A stretch of DNA of 34,906 nucleotides from Nocardioides sp. (GCF_014360585.1 NZ_JACIXG010000052.1:1-34906); one strand, 5' to 3'; shown: positions 8,252 through 16,928, counted from the stretch's first letter. The notes: generated by a model not told the origin, from the sequence alone. Translations and numbers: made by a program.

Positions 8252-8986
8252 GTGAACAGCCCTGCCACTCCCCGTGATGGGTCCAGCGACGGCCCGGGCG
8301 ACAAGCCGCACGTGCTGGTCGTCGACGACGACAAGGCCGTGCGGGAGTCGCTGCGCCGGTCGCTGGAGTTCAACGGCTACGTGGTCGCCCTGGCCGGCGA
8401 CGGCGCCGAGGCGCTGGCCGGTATCGCCAACCACGGCCCCGACGTGGTCGTGATGGACGTGATGATGCCTCGGCTCGACGGCATCGAGGCCACCAAGGCG
8501 CTGCGGGCGGCCGGCAACGACGTACCGATCCTGGTGCTGACCGCCCGCGACGCCGTCGGCGACCGCGTCGACGGCCTGGACGCCGGGGCGGACGACTACC
8601 TCACGAAGCCGTTCGCGCTCGAGGAGCTGCTGGCCAGGTTGCGCGCGCTGCTGCGCCGAGCTGCCCCGATCGGCGAGGACGACGAGGAGACGCTCCACTT
8701 CGCCGACCTGTCCATGAACACCACCACCCGCGAGGTGACCCGGGGCGAGCGGTCCATCGAGCTCACCCGCACCGAGTTCACGCTCCTGGAGATGTTCCTG
8801 CGCCGGCCCCGCCGCGTACTCGACCGGTCCTTCATCCTCGAAGAGGTGTGGGGCTACGACTTCCCGACCACGGCCAACTCGCTGGAGGTCTACGTCGGCT
8901 ATCTGCGTCGCAAGACCGAGGCCGAGGGCGAGGCGCGGTTGATCCACACCGTACGCGGCATCGGCTATGTCCTGAAGGAGCCGTGA
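8252..8986 (+). CDS. OmpR-family response regulator, MprA-like
   Basis: A 244-residue DNA-binding response regulator. The receiver domain covers about residues 20-135, with the acidic pocket at D25-D27, phospho-acceptor D69 (VVMDVMMPRLDG), T97 and K119 (LTKPF). A winged helix (ELTRTEFTLLEMFLRRPRRV; SLEVYVGYLRRKTE) covers about 150-244. The run DDDKAVRESLRRSLEFNGY and FALEELLARLRALLRR are very close to Mycobacterium MprA, a regulator of envelope stress. The GTG at 8252 is the only start that keeps the receiver intact. The stop overlaps the sensor kinase start (GTGA). A CTCAG direct repeat upstream suggests autoregulation. Confidence 0.92.
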   Translation: MNSPATPRDGSSDGPGDKPHVLVVDDDKAVRESLRRSLEFNGYVVALAGDGAEALAGIANHGPDVVVMDVMMPRLDGIEATKALRAAGNDVPILVLTARDAVGDRVDGLDAGADDYLTKPFALEELLARLRALLRRAAPIGEDDEETLHFADLSMNTTTREVTRGERSIELTRTEFTLLEMFLRRPRRVLDRSFILEEVWGYDFPTTANSLEVYVGYLRRKTEAEGEARLIHTVRGIGYVLKEP

Positions 8987-10410
8987 GCGGCCCCGTGACC
9001 AGCCCGATCACCACCGCCGCCGGCTCGAGCTACCGCGGCTCCTTGGCGGGCCGCGTCACTCTGCTGACGACCCTCGCGGTCGCCGGCTCGATCGCGATGA
9101 TTGCGATCGGGCTCTACTTCGCCGTACGCATCCAGCTGCAGGCCAACATGGACGAGTCGCTGCTCAGCCGGGCGACGGCTGCGGCGGAGAACCCGTTACT
9201 GATCCGCAACACCCGCACGGGCGAGACCGTCCCCACCTGGGTCCTGAACGCCAGCGACATCCAGGTCGCCGAGGTGAGCGACCACGACTCCTGGTCGCCG
9301 ACGCAGGAGAGTTTTCCCCGTCCGGGCCCGCCCGAGGTGAAGGTCGCCACGAGAGAGGTGCCGATGATGGTGCGGACTATCGCGACCGGGGACGGCGACT
9401 TCCGGGTTGCGACGGTGCCGATCTCCGGCAGCGATACCGCGCTGATGCTGGCGCAGTCGCTGGAGCCGCAGAAGGAGATGTACAAGCGGCTCGGCTTCGT
9501 CGTGCTCTTGTTCGGTGCAGCCGGCGTCGTCGCCGCAGCGTTCGCCGGATGGGTGGTGGCGGCCGGTGGACTACGGCCGGTGCGACGACTGACCGCTTCG
9601 GTCGACCGGATCGCGACCACCGAAGATCTCACCCCTCTCCCGGTCGAGGGCGACGACGAGATCGCCCAGCTGGCGACCTCGTTCAACCGGATGCTCTCCA
9701 CCGTCGCCGCGTCCCGGGACCGCCAGCGGCAGCTGGTGGCAGACGCCTCGCACGAGCTGCGTACGCCGCTGACCTCGCTCCGCACCAATGTCGAGCTCCT
9801 CACCCAGGCCGATGCCTCGATCACGGGCGAGCAGCGGGCGGAGCTGCTCGGCGACATCCGCGCCCAGATCGAGGAGCTCACCAACCTGATCGGCGATCTC
9901 GTCGAGCTCGCCCGCGACGCGCCCGCCGAGCCGACGCTCGAGACGGTCGACCTCTCCGAGGTGGTGGACCGGGCACTCTCCCGCGTACGCCTGCGCGCAC
10001 CTTCGGTCACGTTCACCGAGGAGCTGACACCGTGGTGGGTGATGGCCGATACCAGCTCGCTGGAGCGGGCGATCACCAACCTGCTCGACAACGCTGCCAA
10101 GTGGTCGCCGGAGTCGGGGACCGTACACATCGGACTGCGCGACGGCGAGCTCACCGTCGACGACGAGGGCCCCGGCATCGCCGAGGACGACATCCCCTAC
10201 ATCTTCGACCGGTTCTACCGCTCGACCGAGGCCCGCTCGATGCCCGGATCCGGGCTCGGGCTCGCTATCGTCCGGCAGGTCGCCGAGCGCACCGGCGGAT
10301 CGGTCTCGGCCGCCCGTTCGCCGCACGGCGGCGCACGGATGATCATGCGCCTGCCCGGCTCGGCCACACCCCGGCCCACCGAACCGCCCACGGCGGTGCT
10401 GAACAATTGA
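8983..10410 (+). CDS. Sensor histidine kinase, MprB-like
   Basis: A 475-residue membrane kinase. TM1 is at about residues 27-48, followed by an extracytoplasmic sensor domain of ~120 residues, and TM2 is at about 171-192. A HAMP linker follows (GGLRPVRRLTASVDRIATTEDL), then HisKA with phospho-acceptor H257 in ASHELRTPLTSLRTNVELL. The HATPase domain has its N box near NLLDNAAKW, then DDEGPGIAEDD, FDRFYRS and GSGLGLAIV. The GTG at 8983 is chosen because it gives the usual 4-bp overlap with the regulator and an N-terminus just ahead of TM1; GTG 8995 is possible. It should phosphorylate D69 of the upstream regulator, probably in response to envelope stress. Confidence 0.92.
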   Translation: MSGPVTSPITTAAGSSYRGSLAGRVTLLTTLAVAGSIAMIAIGLYFAVRIQLQANMDESLLSRATAAAENPLLIRNTRTGETVPTWVLNASDIQVAEVSDHDSWSPTQESFPRPGPPEVKVATREVPMMVRTIATGDGDFRVATVPISGSDTALMLAQSLEPQKEMYKRLGFVVLLFGAAGVVAAAFAGWVVAAGGLRPVRRLTASVDRIATTEDLTPLPVEGDDEIAQLATSFNRMLSTVAASRDRQRQLVADASHELRTPLTSLRTNVELLTQADASITGEQRAELLGDIRAQIEELTNLIGDLVELARDAPAEPTLETVDLSEVVDRALSRVRLRAPSVTFTEELTPWWVMADTSSLERAITNLLDNAAKWSPESGTVHIGLRDGELTVDDEGPGIAEDDIPYIFDRFYRSTEARSMPGSGLGLAIVRQVAERTGGSVSAARSPHGGARMIMRLPGSATPRPTEPPTAVLNN

Positions 10411-10421
10411 GGGTTGACCCG

Positions 10422-10958
10422 ATGAAGTACGCCGTCCTGGCGCCAGCGTTGCTGGTGCTGCTATCGCTCGCCGCCTGTGGGGCCGAGGAGCCCGACTCGC
10501 CTTCCGCGTCGGCGTCCGCGTCGGGTTCGGACCACTCCTCGCAGGAGACGTTCAACCCGTGCGACGGGCTCGACATCGCCCCCGTCGAGAAGGCCCTGGG
10601 CGCACAGCTCCGCGTCGAGAGGGGCACCTCGGCGGCACCCCGCTGCGCACTCCTTCCCGAGGACTCGGGCGGGACCGCGTACGAACTGAACTACCTGCCC
10701 TTCAACGGCACCCTCGCGGAGGCGTGGAAGACGATGGACGTGCAGTCCGGGGACGTCAGCCAGCCCGAGATCAAGGGCGCCGACGACGCCCGAATGGTCA
10801 AGCAGCAGGGCGTCAGCTCGTACGCCGTCACCGGCTTCGTCCAGAACCGGTCCCTGATCCAGAGCTTCAACTCCGTCGACCTGGAGCCCTACGACGGCGA
10901 CGCCATCGACCGTGCCGCCGAGGCCCTCCTGGAGCAGCTCAGCGCCAACGCCCCCTAG
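10422..10958 (+). CDS. DUF3558-like lipoprotein
   Basis: A 178-residue predicted lipoprotein. The signal peptide ends in the lipobox LAAC (cysteine at about residue 19), followed by a Ser/Ala-rich linker of about 20 residues. The globular domain begins FNPCDGLD, a beginning typical of the actinobacterial DUF3558 family; the two further cysteines in NPC and PRC may form a disulfide. GAGGG lies about 8 nt before the ATG. It starts 11 bp after the sensor kinase, so it is probably the third gene of that operon and may modulate sensing at the cell surface, as accessory lipoproteins do elsewhere. The function is unproven. Confidence 0.82.
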   Translation: MKYAVLAPALLVLLSLAACGAEEPDSPSASASASGSDHSSQETFNPCDGLDIAPVEKALGAQLRVERGTSAAPRCALLPEDSGGTAYELNYLPFNGTLAEAWKTMDVQSGDVSQPEIKGADDARMVKQQGVSSYAVTGFVQNRSLIQSFNSVDLEPYDGDAIDRAAEALLEQLSANAP

Positions 10959-10962
10959 CGGG

Positions 10963-12420
10963 CTAGTGCTTCTTCGTCTCGCGCCAGGAGCGCTCGAAGG
11001 GGAGGCGCCAGGCGTGCGGGGCGATCAGCTGGTGGATCGAGTTGGGGCCCCAGGAGCCGGGAGCGTAGAGCCGCACCGGCGGCGGGTTCTCGAGGAGCGG
11101 CTGGGAGATCTCCCAGAGCGTCTCGATGCCCTCGGCGGTGGTGAAGAGGGTGTGGTCGCCGCGCATGGCGTCGTGGATGAGCCGCTCGTACGCCTCGAGG
11201 ACACCGGTCGAGGAGGTCGTGTCCTGCGTGGAGAACTGCATGGACAGCTTCTCCAGCTTCATCCCCGGGCCGGGGCGCTTGCCGTAGAAGGACAGCGACA
11301 TCTTCGACTGGTCGGCCAGGTCGAAGGTCAGGTGGTCGGGGCCCTGGGTGCCGGCACCGGAGTTGGCCGGGAACATCGTCAGCGGCGGCTCCTTGAACGC
11401 GATCGAGATGATCCGCGCGCCCTCGGCCAGCTTCTTGCCGGTGCGCAGGAAGAACGGCACGCCCGCCCAGCGCCAGTTGTCGATGATCACCTTCATCGCG
11501 ATGAAGGTCTCGGTGTCGGAGTCGTCGGCGACCTCGTTCTTGCCGCGGTAGCCGGAGTATTGACCTCGGACGACGTTCTTCGGCTTCAGCGGCTGGATCG
11601 AGCGGAAGACCTTGTTCTTCTCCTCGCCGATCGGGTCGGGAGCCAGCGAGGTCGGCGGCTCCATCGCCATGAACGCGAGCACCTGCATCAGGTGGGTCAC
11701 GACCATGTCGCGGTAGGCGCCGGTGCTCTCGTAGAACGCGGTGCGACCCTCGAGGCCCAGTGTCTCGGGGATGTCGATCTGGACGTGGTCGATGAAGTTG
11801 CGGTTCCAGATCGGCTCGAAGAGTCCGTTGGCGAAGCGGAAGGCGAGGATGTTCTGCGCCGCCTCCTTGCCGAGGAAGTGGTCGATCCGGAAGATCTGCT
11901 CCTCGGAGAAGACGTCGTGGATCTTCGCGTTGAGCTCCTTGGCCGACTCGAGGTCGGTGCCGAAGGGCTTCTCCATGATGATCCGGGCGCGCTCGACGAG
12001 GTCGGCCTCCTCGAGCTGGCGGATCACGTCTTGGGCGGCCCGTGGCGGGACGCTGAGGTAGTGGAGGCGGCGGATGTCGCTGCCGGCGCCCTGGAGCTTC
12101 TTCTCGGCGAGCTTGACCACGTCGGCCAGCGCGTGCGGGCCCTCCTTGGTCGAGACGTAGGAGAGCATCCCGCCGAAGGCCTTCCACCGCTCGTCGGTGA
12201 TGTCACCCTTGCCGAACTCCTCGCACGCCTCGCGCGCGAACGCCATGAACTCCTCGTCGGACATCTCCTCCAGCGAGGTGCCGACGATCTGCGCGTCCGT
12301 CATCAGCCCGGCCTCGTTGAGTCTGAGCAGGCCAGGCAGGAGCTTGCGGCGCGCCAGATCACCCGTCGCGCCGAACAGCACGATCACATGTGGAAGGGCT
12401 TTGTCATCGATGGTCGCCAT
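10963..12420 (-). CDS. zwf: Glucose-6-phosphate 1-dehydrogenase
   Basis: A 485-residue enzyme that oxidises glucose 6-phosphate to 6-phosphogluconolactone with NAD(P)+, the entry step of the oxidative pentose phosphate pathway. The Rossmann motif GATGDLARRKL is at residues 17-27, EKPFG at 150-154, and the active-site signature RIDHFLGKE at 178-186. The ATG at 12420 is chosen because GGGAGA lies about 6 nt upstream and because the nucleotide-binding motif is then close to the N-terminus, as usual. No other pentose-phosphate genes (opcA, tkt, tal, gnd) are nearby, so this may be a stand-alone or second copy. It converges on the lipoprotein with a 4-bp gap. Confidence 0.95.
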   Translation of the reverse strand: MATIDDKALPHVIVLFGATGDLARRKLLPGLLRLNEAGLMTDAQIVGTSLEEMSDEEFMAFAREACEEFGKGDITDERWKAFGGMLSYVSTKEGPHALADVVKLAEKKLQGAGSDIRRLHYLSVPPRAAQDVIRQLEEADLVERARIIMEKPFGTDLESAKELNAKIHDVFSEEQIFRIDHFLGKEAAQNILAFRFANGLFEPIWNRNFIDHVQIDIPETLGLEGRTAFYESTGAYRDMVVTHLMQVLAFMAMEPPTSLAPDPIGEEKNKVFRSIQPLKPKNVVRGQYSGYRGKNEVADDSDTETFIAMKVIIDNWRWAGVPFFLRTGKKLAEGARIISIAFKEPPLTMFPANSGAGTQGPDHLTFDLADQSKMSLSFYGKRPGPGMKLEKLSMQFSTQDTTSSTGVLEAYERLIHDAMRGDHTLFTTAEGIETLWEISQPLLENPPPVRLYAPGSWGPNSIHQLIAPHAWRLPFERSWRETKKH

Positions 12421-12629
12421 GATGTCTCCCACGGTAGTCCTCGTTTTATGAACGTTCCAATAGACAGCGGCCGGTGTCTCGACGTGTCGCCGACTTTTCA
12501 CCTGTTTGGTTATCTGTCGAGTGAAGCGGGTACGGGTTTCGTACGGGAGTCCGAGCAACGGCCCCTGGTCCAGGATGACGAGTTCAGCGGTGGGACATCG
12601 ATCCACCGTCCAAGAATTGAGGGCACGAT
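12421..12629. other. Divergent intergenic region, zwf / secreted protein
   Basis: This holds the zwf leader (GGGAGA ribosome binding site; AT-rich stretch near 12443-12465 that could carry its promoter) and the leader of the secreted protein. CGGTGG-N9-CCACCG (12588-12608) is a short inverted repeat 21 nt before the TTG start and could be an operator. No other gene is seen. Confidence 0.4.
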
Positions 12630-13067
12630 TTGAACTCCCACGTCCGTCGGAACCCCGGCCGCGCTCTGGCCGGCCTCCTCGTCTCGCTCATGATCGCGCT
12701 CGGGGCCCTGGCCGCTCTGCCTCAGCCAGCCAACGCATCGGGCTGGGGCTCACTCAGAACCACGACGGTCGACAAGGCCTTGTCGTCGACCTCGTGGACC
12801 AGCCTCGGCTCGTCCTTCTCGACCAGTGCGAACATCCGCTACCGCTACTGCGTTCGCATCAAGGGCCGCGGCACCGCCAACCTGCAGCCGCAGGCCTTCG
12901 AGACCGTGGTCACGGTGAACACCGACTCGTACGTGACCCGGTGCACCATCTCCCACAGCGGCAGCGCCAACACCTTCCGGGCCATGGCCTCACGGATCGG
13001 CAGCGGCTCCGTCCGCATCTACTCGATCACGTGGCAGCGCTGGTACAGCGGCTCCGTCCCGGTCTGA
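12630..13067 (+). CDS. Small secreted protein
   Basis: A 145-residue protein that I do not recognise. A signal peptide covers about residues 1-37: a basic RRNPGRA start, a hydrophobic core LAGLLVSLMIALGALAAL, and a likely cleavage after PANAS. The mature part of ~108 residues is rich in Ser, Thr and aromatic residues, has alternating beta-type patterning and two cysteines (RYCVRIK and TRCTISH) that could pair, so a small beta-sandwich is likely. The TTG start at 12630 has GAGGG 6 nt upstream. It is divergent from zwf and ends 3 bp before pabB on the opposite strand. Confidence 0.75.
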   Translation: MNSHVRRNPGRALAGLLVSLMIALGALAALPQPANASGWGSLRTTTVDKALSSTSWTSLGSSFSTSANIRYRYCVRIKGRGTANLQPQAFETVVTVNTDSYVTRCTISHSGSANTFRAMASRIGSGSVRIYSITWQRWYSGSVPV

Positions 13068-13070
13068 TCG

Positions 13071-14327
13071 TCAGTCCGGAAGGCCGAGCGCGCCGCGTAC
13101 GCGTTCGGCCTTCCAGCCGGCTTCGGCAGCTTCCTCGTCCGGATCGGATCTGACTGTGATCCCGCCGCCGGTGCCGATCTGCCAGGTGTGGGTGTCGTGG
13201 GTCGTCAGCGTGCGGATGATGACGCCCAGGTCGGCCGGTCCGTCGCCGGAGATCCAACCGAAAGCCCCGGCGTACGCCGCTCTCGGCCCGCCCAGCTCTC
13301 GCTCGGCGCGCTCGATGACCTCCATCGTGCGCAGCTTGGGCGCGCCGGTCATCGACCCGGCGGGGAAGAGCCTGCGCAGCGCCTCGATCGTGGTGATCTC
13401 GTCCCGGAGGCGACCTCTGACCGTGCTGACCAACTGGTGCACGCTCGGGTAGGACTCGACCCGCATCAGGCCGGGCACGTCCACCGTCCCCGGCTCGCAG
13501 ACCATCGCCAGGTCGTTGCGGAGCAGGTCGGTGATCATCAGGTTCTCGCTGCGGAGCTTGGGATCGGTCCGCAGGTGCTCGGCGTTGGCCGCATCCTCCT
13601 GCTCCGTGTCACCCCGCGGCGTCGTCCCCTTGATCGGCCGGGTCTCGATCGCCCGGTCGGCGTCGATCAGCGCGTACCGCTCCGGGCTCGAGCTCAGCAG
13701 CCATGCCGCGTGGCCGGCGACGTCGTGCTGGAGGAACCCTGCGTACGGGGCGGGGTTGGTGCTCCTGAGTCGCAGGTAGGTCTCCACCGGGTCGGCCTCG
13801 GTGTGGACCGTCGTGCGGTAGGTCAGGTTGGCCTCGTAGGTGTCGCCGGCCCGAAGTGCCTCCTGAACCTGGTCGAAGGCGGCGATGTAGGCGGCACGTC
13901 GGGGTAGTCCGGTAGCGAACTGCCTATTACTCGCGGGTATATGGGCAGTTTGCTCCCGGACTACCCCGACATGGTCGAACATCCGAACGCGCGACGGCCT
14001 CATCCACACTGCGTCGGGGATGTCTGTCGACGCGGTCGCAGGGAGGTCGGTACGGCAGGCGTAGCCGAGGTAGCCGAACCACTGCTCGCCCGCTCCGATC
14101 TCGGCTTCGAGCACTTGCCAGATGTCGTCACCGACCACCTCGGACCGGCCGCTGGCGTGGCGGAGCACCTCGCGGCGCGCGGCCGAGTAGGTCAGCGAGA
14201 CGTCGTCGTCCTCCAACCAGCCGATCAAGGACCGGCTGCCCGACCACTCCCGCCCACCGCCGCCGTCCAGCCAGACGCAGCGGGGGTGGGCACGGGCCAC
14301 CTCGGCGAAGAGATCCTCGACGCTCAT
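13071..14327 (-). CDS. pabB: Aminodeoxychorismate synthase component I
   Basis: A 418-residue chorismate-using enzyme for folate (4-aminobenzoate) synthesis. It converts chorismate plus ammonia to 4-amino-4-deoxychorismate. The PIKGT motif at residues 231-235, with K233, distinguishes PabB from anthranilate synthase, which has PIAGT. The C-terminal chorismate-binding fold is intact (SENLMITDLLRNDLA, GSMTGAPK, and a GTGGGIT end). The start overlaps the pabA stop (ATGA at 14324-14327), so the ammonia-producing subunit is translationally coupled. Residues ~120-143, between the N-terminal domain and the catalytic domain, are encoded by a 73-bp palindrome that uses codons rare here (ATA, CTA, AAT, AGT). 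No pabC is in the window. Confidence 0.93.
   Translation of the reverse strand: MSVEDLFAEVARAHPRCVWLDGGGGREWSGSRSLIGWLEDDDVSLTYSAARREVLRHASGRSEVVGDDIWQVLEAEIGAGEQWFGYLGYACRTDLPATASTDIPDAVWMRPSRVRMFDHVGVVREQTAHIPASNRQFATGLPRRAAYIAAFDQVQEALRAGDTYEANLTYRTTVHTEADPVETYLRLRSTNPAPYAGFLQHDVAGHAAWLLSSSPERYALIDADRAIETRPIKGTTPRGDTEQEDAANAEHLRTDPKLRSENLMITDLLRNDLAMVCEPGTVDVPGLMRVESYPSVHQLVSTVRGRLRDEITTIEALRRLFPAGSMTGAPKLRTMEVIERAERELGGPRAAYAGAFGWISGDGPADLGVIIRTLTTHDTHTWQIGTGGGITVRSDPDEEAAEAGWKAERVRGALGLPD
13898..13970. repeat. 73-bp nested palindrome inside pabB
   Basis: Arms of 27 nt (13898-13924 and 13944-13970) match in 25 of 27 positions; the outer 15 bp, GTCGGGGTAGTCCGG, pair perfectly. The 19-nt loop holds a second near-palindrome, TACTCGCGGGTA. 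It reads through in frame as about 24 residues in the linker between the two PabB domains. The loop is far more AT-rich than the surrounding gene. No second copy was seen in this window. Confidence 0.85.
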
Positions 14328-14896
14328 CGTGGCCCCGGACGGCCCAAGAAGTTCGCGAGCATCGCCGCACCATGCTGGGAGAGCACCGACTCGGGGTGGA
14401 ACTGCACCCCTTCCAACGGCAGTGACCGGTGACGTACGCCCATCACGACCCCGTCCTCGGAACGGGCTGTCACCTCGAGGACATCGGGCACAGAGACAGC
14501 AGCAAGCGAGTGGTAGCGGACCGCTTCGAGCGGCGCGGGGAGGCCCGCGAAGACCCCGAGCCCGTCGTGCGTGACCTGCGCGACCTCGCCGTGCGCCGGC
14601 TCGATCCGGTCGACGACGCCGCCGTAGGCGGTCACCAGCCCCTGCATCCCCAGACAGACGCCGAGGACAGGTCGACCGGCCTCCAGGAGCACGTCCCGCC
14701 CGACCGCGAAGTCCGCCGGATCGGCAGGGTGGCCGGGACCGGGCGAGAGCACCACATGGGTGTAGCCCCCGAGGTCCCCGAGCTTCACCTCGTCATGTTC
14801 GACGACGTCCGGCATCTCACCGGTGACCTGCGCGATCATGTGGACCAGACTCCACACGTAGGAGTCGTGGTGGTCGACCACGACGACATCGCTCAT
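14324..14896 (-). CDS. pabA: Glutamine amidotransferase, aminodeoxychorismate synthase component II
   Basis: A 190-residue class I glutamine amidotransferase. The nucleophile is C81 in GVCLGMQ, the oxyanion region is SPGPGHP at about 51-57, and the His/Glu pair is H167/E169 in FHPESVLS. It hydrolyses glutamine and passes ammonia to PabB, whose gene starts inside its stop codon. GGAGG lies 7 nt before the ATG at 14896. An in-frame ATG at 14917 lies upstream of that site and is rejected. In some bacteria this subunit also serves anthranilate synthase; here the neighbouring PhzE-type protein has its own amidotransferase domain, so PabA is probably dedicated to folate synthesis. Confidence 0.92.
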   Translation of the reverse strand: MSDVVVVDHHDSYVWSLVHMIAQVTGEMPDVVEHDEVKLGDLGGYTHVVLSPGPGHPADPADFAVGRDVLLEAGRPVLGVCLGMQGLVTAYGGVVDRIEPAHGEVAQVTHDGLGVFAGLPAPLEAVRYHSLAAVSVPDVLEVTARSEDGVVMGVRHRSLPLEGVQFHPESVLSQHGAAMLANFLGRPGPR

Positions 14897-14953
14897 CGGG
14901 CCACCTCCGTAGCGCAAGCGCCAGGGTACGGACGTGGCCCGATGAAAGACCCG

Positions 14954-14979
14954 ATGAGCGCTCGCTGACGCTCGCTCAT
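14954..14979 (-). repeat. Inverted repeat at PhzE-type gene stop
   Basis: ATGAGCG (14954-14960) pairs with CGCTCAT (14973-14979) around a 12-nt GC-rich loop, overlapping the stop codon at 14976-14978. It lies between the fused synthase gene and pabA and could be a weak attenuator; there is no T-tract. Confidence 0.4.
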
Positions 14980-16916
14980 TGCGCTAGCAAGTCGCTGACG
15001 ACGTCGTGGATGAGGTCATAGCCGCGCTCGGTGAGGACCGACTCCGCATGGAACTGGATGCCGGCGTAGTGCGGCCCGGAGATGGCGTGGATGTCGCCGG
15101 TCTCGGGATCGGCATCGACCGACACCCCCGCGGGCAGCTCCGTGGACCCCACCCGCCCGACGAAGGTGTTGTAGAAGCCGACGCGCTCGCGACGGGGCCG
15201 CCCACCGAACCCGAGACCGACCCGGGTCTGGGTGCCCTGGAAGACGATGTCCTTGTAGTGCAGCCCGATCCCGAGCTGGTGGCACAGCGCCTGATGGCCG
15301 AGGCAGACCGCTAGGAACGGCTGGCCGGCCTCGAGCAGCGACGCCACGGCGGCGCGCAGCTTGGCCATCTTGGGATCAGTTCCGTCACGCGGGTCACCCG
15401 GCCCGGGCCCGACGATGACGAGATCAGCACCTTCGAAGGCACCGTCCACATAGTCCTCGTGCCGGACGACCGACGAGGTCATGCCGAGCACGCGAAGGAC
15501 GTGGCGCAGCATGCGTACGAAGTCGTCCTCGCCGTCGAGGATCACCGCGTGCTTGCCGGCGAGGTGGGCCGAGGGCTCCTCGGCGCCCGGGTCGGTGAGC
15601 CAGAACGACGACAGCCGGCGGTTGCGCGCGGCCAGGGTCAGCAGCAGGTCCTCGTCGTTGACCAGCTCGGAGACGTCCTGCGCGAGCGCCGGCGCGGCCG
15701 ACACCAGCCCGAAGGCCGACAGGATCCCGCCGGCCTTGGCGTGCGTCTCCGCCACCTCATAGACAGGGTCGGAGTCCCGCACCAGCGTCGCCCCGGCGCT
15801 CACCTTCAGCTCCCCGGTCAGCGACACATCCGCGGTCCGGATCACGATCGGCGAATCGACCGTCGGCGCACCGGACTCGTCCCGGCCGAGCAGCGCGAGC
15901 GCGGCGGCGTAGTAGCCACGGCCCTCCGGCTCGTACTTCTTGATCATCCGGCACGCGTTCTCCACCGGCGACCCGGTGACCGTGGCGGCGTACATCGTGT
16001 CGCGCAGGATCTCGCGCGGGTCCCGCGCCGAGCGACCCGCCAGCAGATACTCGGTGTGGATCAGCCGCGACATCGGCTTCAGGAACGGCCCGAGCACCTG
16101 GCCGCCCTGGTCACAGATGTCGCACATCATCTTGAGCTCCTCGTCGACCACCATGAAGAGCTCGTAGACCTCCTTCTGATCCTTCAGGAAGTCGGTCAGC
16201 TGCCCCTTGAGGTCGTGGGCGATCTTCTCCGGGCTGCCCTCGAGGTCCCGCGGCAGCCGGAACGTGCCGGAGATCGGGTTCATCCGGACGTCGCCGCCGT
16301 GGACGCTCACGTGCCGTTCGGGCGAGGCGCCGATGAGGTAGCGGTCGCCGGTGAAGAAGCAGTAGGTCCAGTACGCCCCGCGCTCGCGCTCCAAGAGGCG
16401 GCGCAGCACGGTGAGCGCGCGCTCGTGGTTCCAGTCCTCGAGCTGGGCCCGGTAGTGGCGGCCGATCACGAAGTTGGCGCCCTCGCCCTGGCCGATCTCG
16501 TCCTCGATGACGGTCTTGACCAGGTCGGCGTAGGTGTCGTCGTCCACGTCGAACCCACCGCGGTCGGTGAACTCCACGGGGACGTCGGGAAGCGCCTCGA
16601 TCACCTCGGCGACGGAGAACTCCCACTCGCGCTCCACGTCGACGACCACCAGCGGGGTGCCGTCGTCGTGGGCCTCGAAGCCTCGCTCGCTCACCTGCCG
16701 GAACGGCACCGCGAGCAGCCGGTCGGCCACCTTCCCCGGCTCCGGGGTGCCCTCTTCGAGAGGTACGTCGAGCAGCGACTCGACCACCGATCTGGTGCCC
16801 GCCAGCATCCCGACCGTGTCCCGGTCGCCGGCCCGCGAGGAGCGTCGGATGATCGCCCACGCCTCGTGCCCCGTGATCTCTTCGATCGCGGTCCTGGCAG
16901 GGCTGTTGGTCGTCAT
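14976..16916 (-). CDS. PhzE-type fused chorismate-amination enzyme (anthranilate synthase family)
   Basis: A 646-residue fusion of a chorismate-binding domain (about 1-430) and a class I glutamine amidotransferase (about 455-646; C538 in AVCLGHQ, H623/E625 in FHAESVLTERG). Many stretches recall phenazine PhzE, the 2-amino-2-deoxyisochorismate synthase: QVSERGFEAHDDGTPL, DEIGQGEGANFVI, MNPISGTFR, MVVDEELKMM and VTGSPVENACR. It lacks the usual N-terminal tryptophan-inhibition motif LLES of TrpE. It may make anthranilate or ADIC; sequence alone does not decide. No phzB, D, F or G gene is nearby. pabA-pabB follow on the same strand. TAGGCT ends 6 nt before the ATG, so the transcript looks leaderless and trp attenuation is unlikely. 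Confidence 0.87.
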   Translation of the reverse strand: MTTNSPARTAIEEITGHEAWAIIRRSSRAGDRDTVGMLAGTRSVVESLLDVPLEEGTPEPGKVADRLLAVPFRQVSERGFEAHDDGTPLVVVDVEREWEFSVAEVIEALPDVPVEFTDRGGFDVDDDTYADLVKTVIEDEIGQGEGANFVIGRHYRAQLEDWNHERALTVLRRLLERERGAYWTYCFFTGDRYLIGASPERHVSVHGGDVRMNPISGTFRLPRDLEGSPEKIAHDLKGQLTDFLKDQKEVYELFMVVDEELKMMCDICDQGGQVLGPFLKPMSRLIHTEYLLAGRSARDPREILRDTMYAATVTGSPVENACRMIKKYEPEGRGYYAAALALLGRDESGAPTVDSPIVIRTADVSLTGELKVSAGATLVRDSDPVYEVAETHAKAGGILSAFGLVSAAPALAQDVSELVNDEDLLLTLAARNRRLSSFWLTDPGAEEPSAHLAGKHAVILDGEDDFVRMLRHVLRVLGMTSSVVRHEDYVDGAFEGADLVIVGPGPGDPRDGTDPKMAKLRAAVASLLEAGQPFLAVCLGHQALCHQLGIGLHYKDIVFQGTQTRVGLGFGGRPRRERVGFYNTFVGRVGSTELPAGVSVDADPETGDIHAISGPHYAGIQFHAESVLTERGYDLIHDVVSDLLAQ

Positions 16917-16922
16917 GGGATG

Positions 16923-16928
16923 AGCCTA
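16923..16928 (-). promoter_or_regulatory. Predicted -10 of leaderless PhzE-type gene
   Basis: On the minus strand TAGGCT is followed by 6 nt and then the ATG at 16916. The 94-bp divergent region also has TTGACA at 17001-17006 on the plus strand, close to the sigma-factor start. Confidence 0.5.

Noticed and set aside
10912..12633. 573-residue plus-strand frame opposite zwf
   Set aside because: Antisense to a complete glucose-6-phosphate dehydrogenase; composition is that of a mirror frame.
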